A stretch of DNA of 64,000 nucleotides, taken from contig NZ_CP070351.1 in NCBI RefSeq assembly GCF_016919385.1, positions 248,001 through 312,000 of the forward strand, given 5' to 3'. Source of the DNA: Gordonia sp. PDNC005 (GTDB lineage Bacteria > Actinomycetota > Actinomycetes > Mycobacteriales > Mycobacteriaceae). Both the position numbers and the translations under genes were made by a program. The notes below the pieces were generated by a model. That model did no database searches. It worked only from the letters and a program-made list of their open reading frames with translations, and was not told where the DNA came from. Of this stretch, positions 63,661 through 64,000 are shown in pieces (positions within the stretch are counted from its first letter, which is position 1; each line of letters starts with the position of its first letter).

Positions 63661-64000
63661 ATGACTTATCCGCCTCAGAACCCCGGCGATCCGAACGCAC
63701 AGCCGGATCCGTTCGGCCAGACTCAGTTCGGGCAGACGCCGAACTTCGACAAGGGACAGCCTCAGACCCCGCCGCCCGCCTACGGTGCGCCCCAAGGCCA
63801 GCCGTCGTACGGGCAGCAGCCCCCGGTGTATGGTCAGCCGGTCGGCGGGTACGACCAGCAGCAGGGCGCCTTTCAGCCGCCGGCCGCGGCACCCCAGAAC
63901 CCGTACGGCGCGCCGAATCAGTTCGCGGGTCAACCGACCCAGGGCGATCCGGGAACTCTCGATCTCCCCTGGTACGGAATCGGTTTCGCCGATGCGGTGC
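63661..64000 (+). CDS. DUF805-type membrane protein (5' part only)
   Basis: An ATG at 63661 opens a frame that runs off the window end (113 codons). The first about 100 residues are rich in Pro, Gln and Gly (repeats like YGQQPPVYGQP). The last visible residues, LDLPWYGIGFADAV, match the start of DUF805 membrane domains, which usually continue with a FATFSGRASR-like stretch and four TM helices. The Pro/Gln-rich tail is typical of actinobacterial members. The preceding 129 bases hold no gene and presumably the promoter. Confidence 0.75.
   Translation, partial: MTYPPQNPGDPNAQPDPFGQTQFGQTPNFDKGQPQTPPPAYGAPQGQPSYGQQPPVYGQPVGGYDQQQGAFQPPAAAPQNPYGAPNQFAGQPTQGDPGTLDLPWYGIGFADAV

Overview
The window is a GC-rich chromosomal segment from an actinomycete of the order Mycobacteriales. 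The genus is most likely Gordonia or a close relative such as Rhodococcus or Williamsia. The evidence is high third-position GC, a steroid-degradation gene set with clear counterparts in Mycobacterium and Rhodococcus, KstR-type operators, an ESX-type EccA ATPase, and a fused cysNC. No rRNA, tRNA, IS element, prophage or CRISPR array was found. The genus is an inference; no 16S or tRNA gene is present to settle it.

About 1-23 kb is the first steroid block. A minus-strand operon (6364 to 1065) encodes two 3-ketosteroid-delta1-dehydrogenase-type flavoproteins, a VOC protein, a ketosteroid isomerase with its full catalytic triad, a small four-cysteine protein and an HsaD-type hydrolase. Facing it are a Baeyer-Villiger monooxygenase and a PadR regulator. 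A second minus-strand operon (13454 to 10141) encodes KshA-, HsaA- and HsaC-type enzymes. A KstR repressor lies upstream of it, divergent from fadE34. Next comes a plus-strand side-chain operon: fused chsE1-chsE2, chsH2, chsH1, ltp2 and an acyl-CoA ligase. These genes would activate and shorten a steroid acid side chain to a 17-ketosteroid and open rings A/B.

About 23-32 kb is accessory: a lipoprotein, an ABC-F ATPase with a structured leader, a broken antitoxin-like gene, a VWA lipid-anchored-looking or membrane-anchored protein, an SDR, a VOC protein, and a translationally coupled MFS/AraC pair.

About 32-46 kb is the second steroid block: hsd4B-kstD, an Rrf2/NmrA pair, a flavoprotein, a second copy of the small cysteine protein overlapping a second kshA, and a plus-strand operon hsaA-hsaC-hsaB-DUF1214-SDR-sulfotransferase. 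The two blocks complement each other: hsaD is found only in the first and hsaB only in the second. KstR boxes (TnnAACnnGTTnnA) precede fadE34/kstR, chsE1-E2, kstD and kshA/hsaA. A different 17-bp palindrome marks the promoters of the first block's ring-degrading operons.

About 46-64 kb holds an Nramp transporter, an enoyl-CoA hydratase plus three acyl-CoA dehydrogenases behind a perfect KstR2-type box, a Fic protein with a likely autoregulatory operator, a cupin/IclR pair, cysD-cysNC for sulfate activation, a small membrane protein, a lone eccA, purL, a membrane alpha/beta hydrolase, and the start of a DUF805 protein cut by the window edge.
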